From Hemicordylus capensis (lineage: Eukaryota > Chordata > Lepidosauria > Squamata > Cordylidae), in NCBI RefSeq assembly GCF_027244095.1, contig NC_069662.1, forward strand, positions 15,650,501 to 15,714,500: DNA of 64,000 nt, given 5' to 3'. Below are positions 62,773-64,000 of the stretch, one piece after another. A program made the translations under genes and the position numbers. The notes under the pieces were generated by a model, which was not told the DNA's origin, did not search any database, and saw only the letters and a list, made by a program, of their open reading frames with translations. Numbering within the stretch: position 1 is the stretch's first letter; every line of letters starts with the position of its first letter.

Positions 62773-63250
62773 CAAACTCATCTCCCCTCAACCCGGCTGC
62801 CTCCCTCTCTTCTCCTTGCCCTGGCTTCCATTGGAGCCACATGGCTGGTCATTCCTCACATTGAGCTGGTCATTCACCAGGTTGGGAAATCCCCAACCCA
62901 AGGAAGGGGCAGCTTGTATGACTCAAGTGAAAGCCGAGCAAGGAGAGAGAGAGGCAGCTGGGGTGGAGTGAGAGGAATGGGAAGAGGAAGCAGCTGCGAT
63001 TGGTTTGCTGCCCCATCCGCACTGGCCGTGATTGATAGCCACCAATGAATATGCAGGTCTGCAAATCTTTACACACACACATTATGGAATAGATAATCTG
63101 AGCACTGGGGGCTGGAATCCAGGAGATATGACAGCTCCATGAAGGACCTCACCCCCAAAGTCACTTTAACCTTAAAAAGTCAAAGAAAATCATGTCCTTG
63201 GAGAGGGACGGAGAGAAAAGGTGACTGTCCTTATGAAAGAGGCTGATGGC
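62773..63250. other. Spacer before the second CARD exon
   Basis: No gene recognised; frames 62728-63048 (+) and 62870-63082 (-) lack domains. A short CA run lies near 63070. Confidence 0.45.
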
Positions 63251-63472
63251 CACCTTTGCACCATCTCACCCTGGAACCACTCACTTGGTTGCTATTGCCC
63301 CTGCCTCCGATTGTTCCCACAGTTGCTCCTGTGCCTGCCTGCATTTATTTTTCCCCAGAATGAAAGGAACATATCTTGCCAGTTAGTTAAAAATGGGTGT
63401 TTGGCAGTCACATGGCTGGATTTCCTGTGCCTTGGAATGGTATTCCTGTTTCGTCACTGCTGCCTCATTTTC

Positions 63473-63582
63473 CTTCAAGGTCTGCCATGAGGAATTGATC
63501 TGTTATCCTCAGTGCCTCATGCAGCTTATCCTTGCAAAAGGAGTTCCAGCTCAGGACAAGTTTGTAGAGCGCTCGGATTTCC
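63473..63582 (-). pseudogene. C-terminal half of an extra CARD exon
   Basis: On the - strand an open stretch reads EIRALYKLVLSWNSFCKDKL then HEALRITDQF and MADLEGK followed by TGA. It aligns with [19 protein letters not shown]...EDLERK of the complete exon at 63699. The N-terminal half and acceptor are absent, and flanking 'aagaacaaaagg'-type 3' sequence is repeated on both sides, so it is a tandem partial duplication and not expected to be used. Confidence 0.8.
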
Positions 63583-63698
63583 TTCCCCATAGAACAAAAG
63601 GAAAATATCTTGCCAGTTTGATAAAAATGGGCATTTGGGAGTCACATGGCTGGATTTCCTATGCCTTGGAATGGCATTCCTCTTTTGCCTTTCCTGCC

Positions 63699-63982
63699 TC
63701 ATTTTCGTTCAAGATCTTCAATGAGGTATTGGTTTTTGGCCTTCAGTGCCTCATACAGCTTATCCTTGCAAGAGTGGTCCCAACTCGGGACTAGTCTGTA
63801 GAGCACTCGCATTTGGTTGTAGCTGGTTGCCTTCGAGGAGATTGTTTGGTATTGTTCATCATCCAGGATAGAAGCGCCATACAATATATCCAGCACTGGC
63901 TCCACTGTGGCAACCCGCTGGATCAGCTCCTCTCGGTGCCGATCAATGAAATGTTGCTCTGATGAGATGTGTGGCTGCCTCC
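63699..63982 (-). CDS. PYCARD: CARD exon of a second PYCARD-like gene (gene cut by window end)
   Basis: Acceptor CCTGACAG before 63982, then [55 protein letters not shown], ending LIEDLERK and TGA at 63699-63701. It is 284 nt in the same phase as exon 3 of PYCARD at 51958 and of identical length. The end (LIEDLERK) is closer to human ASC (LVEDLERS) than that of the first copy (LIRDIEGR). It is open with good splice signals. Its linker and pyrin exons, if present, lie beyond the window, so it is not known whether the full adaptor is encoded or only a CARD. Nearest - strand poly(A) signal: TTTATT at 63343-63348. Confidence 0.88.
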
Positions 63983-64000
63983 CTGTCAGGACTGGAAACA

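Overview
This window looks like the nuclear genome of a squamate reptile (lizard or snake), given 5'->3'. It has vertebrate genes split by long introns. About half of the rest is interspersed repeats typical of squamates: L2/CR1-type LINE 3' ends, tRNA-derived SINEs, 5S-rRNA-derived SINEs, hAT-like palindromic MITEs and a Tc1/mariner element. No bacterial features and no CRISPR arrays were seen. No retroviral or LTR-type fossil was recognised.

Layout. (1) 1-5.3 kb is repeat-rich with no recognised gene. (2) 5.3-14.5 kb, + strand: PRSS8 (prostasin), a GPI-anchored trypsin-like serine protease. The signal-peptide exon was not found. The terminal exon, which carries the catalytic serine, is present twice in tandem (12870-13256 and 14223-14516). 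(3) 17.7-28.0 kb, - strand: a complete 11-exon KAT8 (MOF, MYST-family histone H4K16 acetyltransferase), 478 codons, with a CpG-island promoter. PRSS8 and KAT8 are tail to tail, as in human 16p11.2. (4) 32.8-34.0 kb and 40.8-44.0 kb, - strand: two paralogous nine-finger C2H2 zinc-finger genes. The second has a resolved first coding exon and a CpG island 2.5 kb upstream. (5) 46.9-51.4 kb: dense nested SINEs and MITEs, a tRNA-Thr-like pseudogene and a large DNA palindrome. (6) 51.9-54.1 kb, - strand: a complete three-exon PYCARD (ASC, the PYD-CARD inflammasome adaptor), 204 codons. (7) 54.3-64 kb: repeats plus remnants of further PYCARD copies. These end in an intact CARD exon of a second PYCARD-like gene cut by the window edge (63699-63982), next to a duplicated C-terminal half of another CARD exon (63473-63582).

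The genes are unrelated in function and sit together as part of the block corresponding to human 16p11.2 (KAT8-PRSS8-...-PYCARD), but the order differs from human. The best leads are the duplicated terminal exon of PRSS8, which predicts two protease isoforms with different catalytic-serine exons and different membrane-anchor tails, and the local amplification of the inflammasome adaptor PYCARD. Exon boundaries were read by eye. They were accepted where splice dinucleotides, reading phase and remembered human protein sequence all agreed; no alignment or expression data were available.
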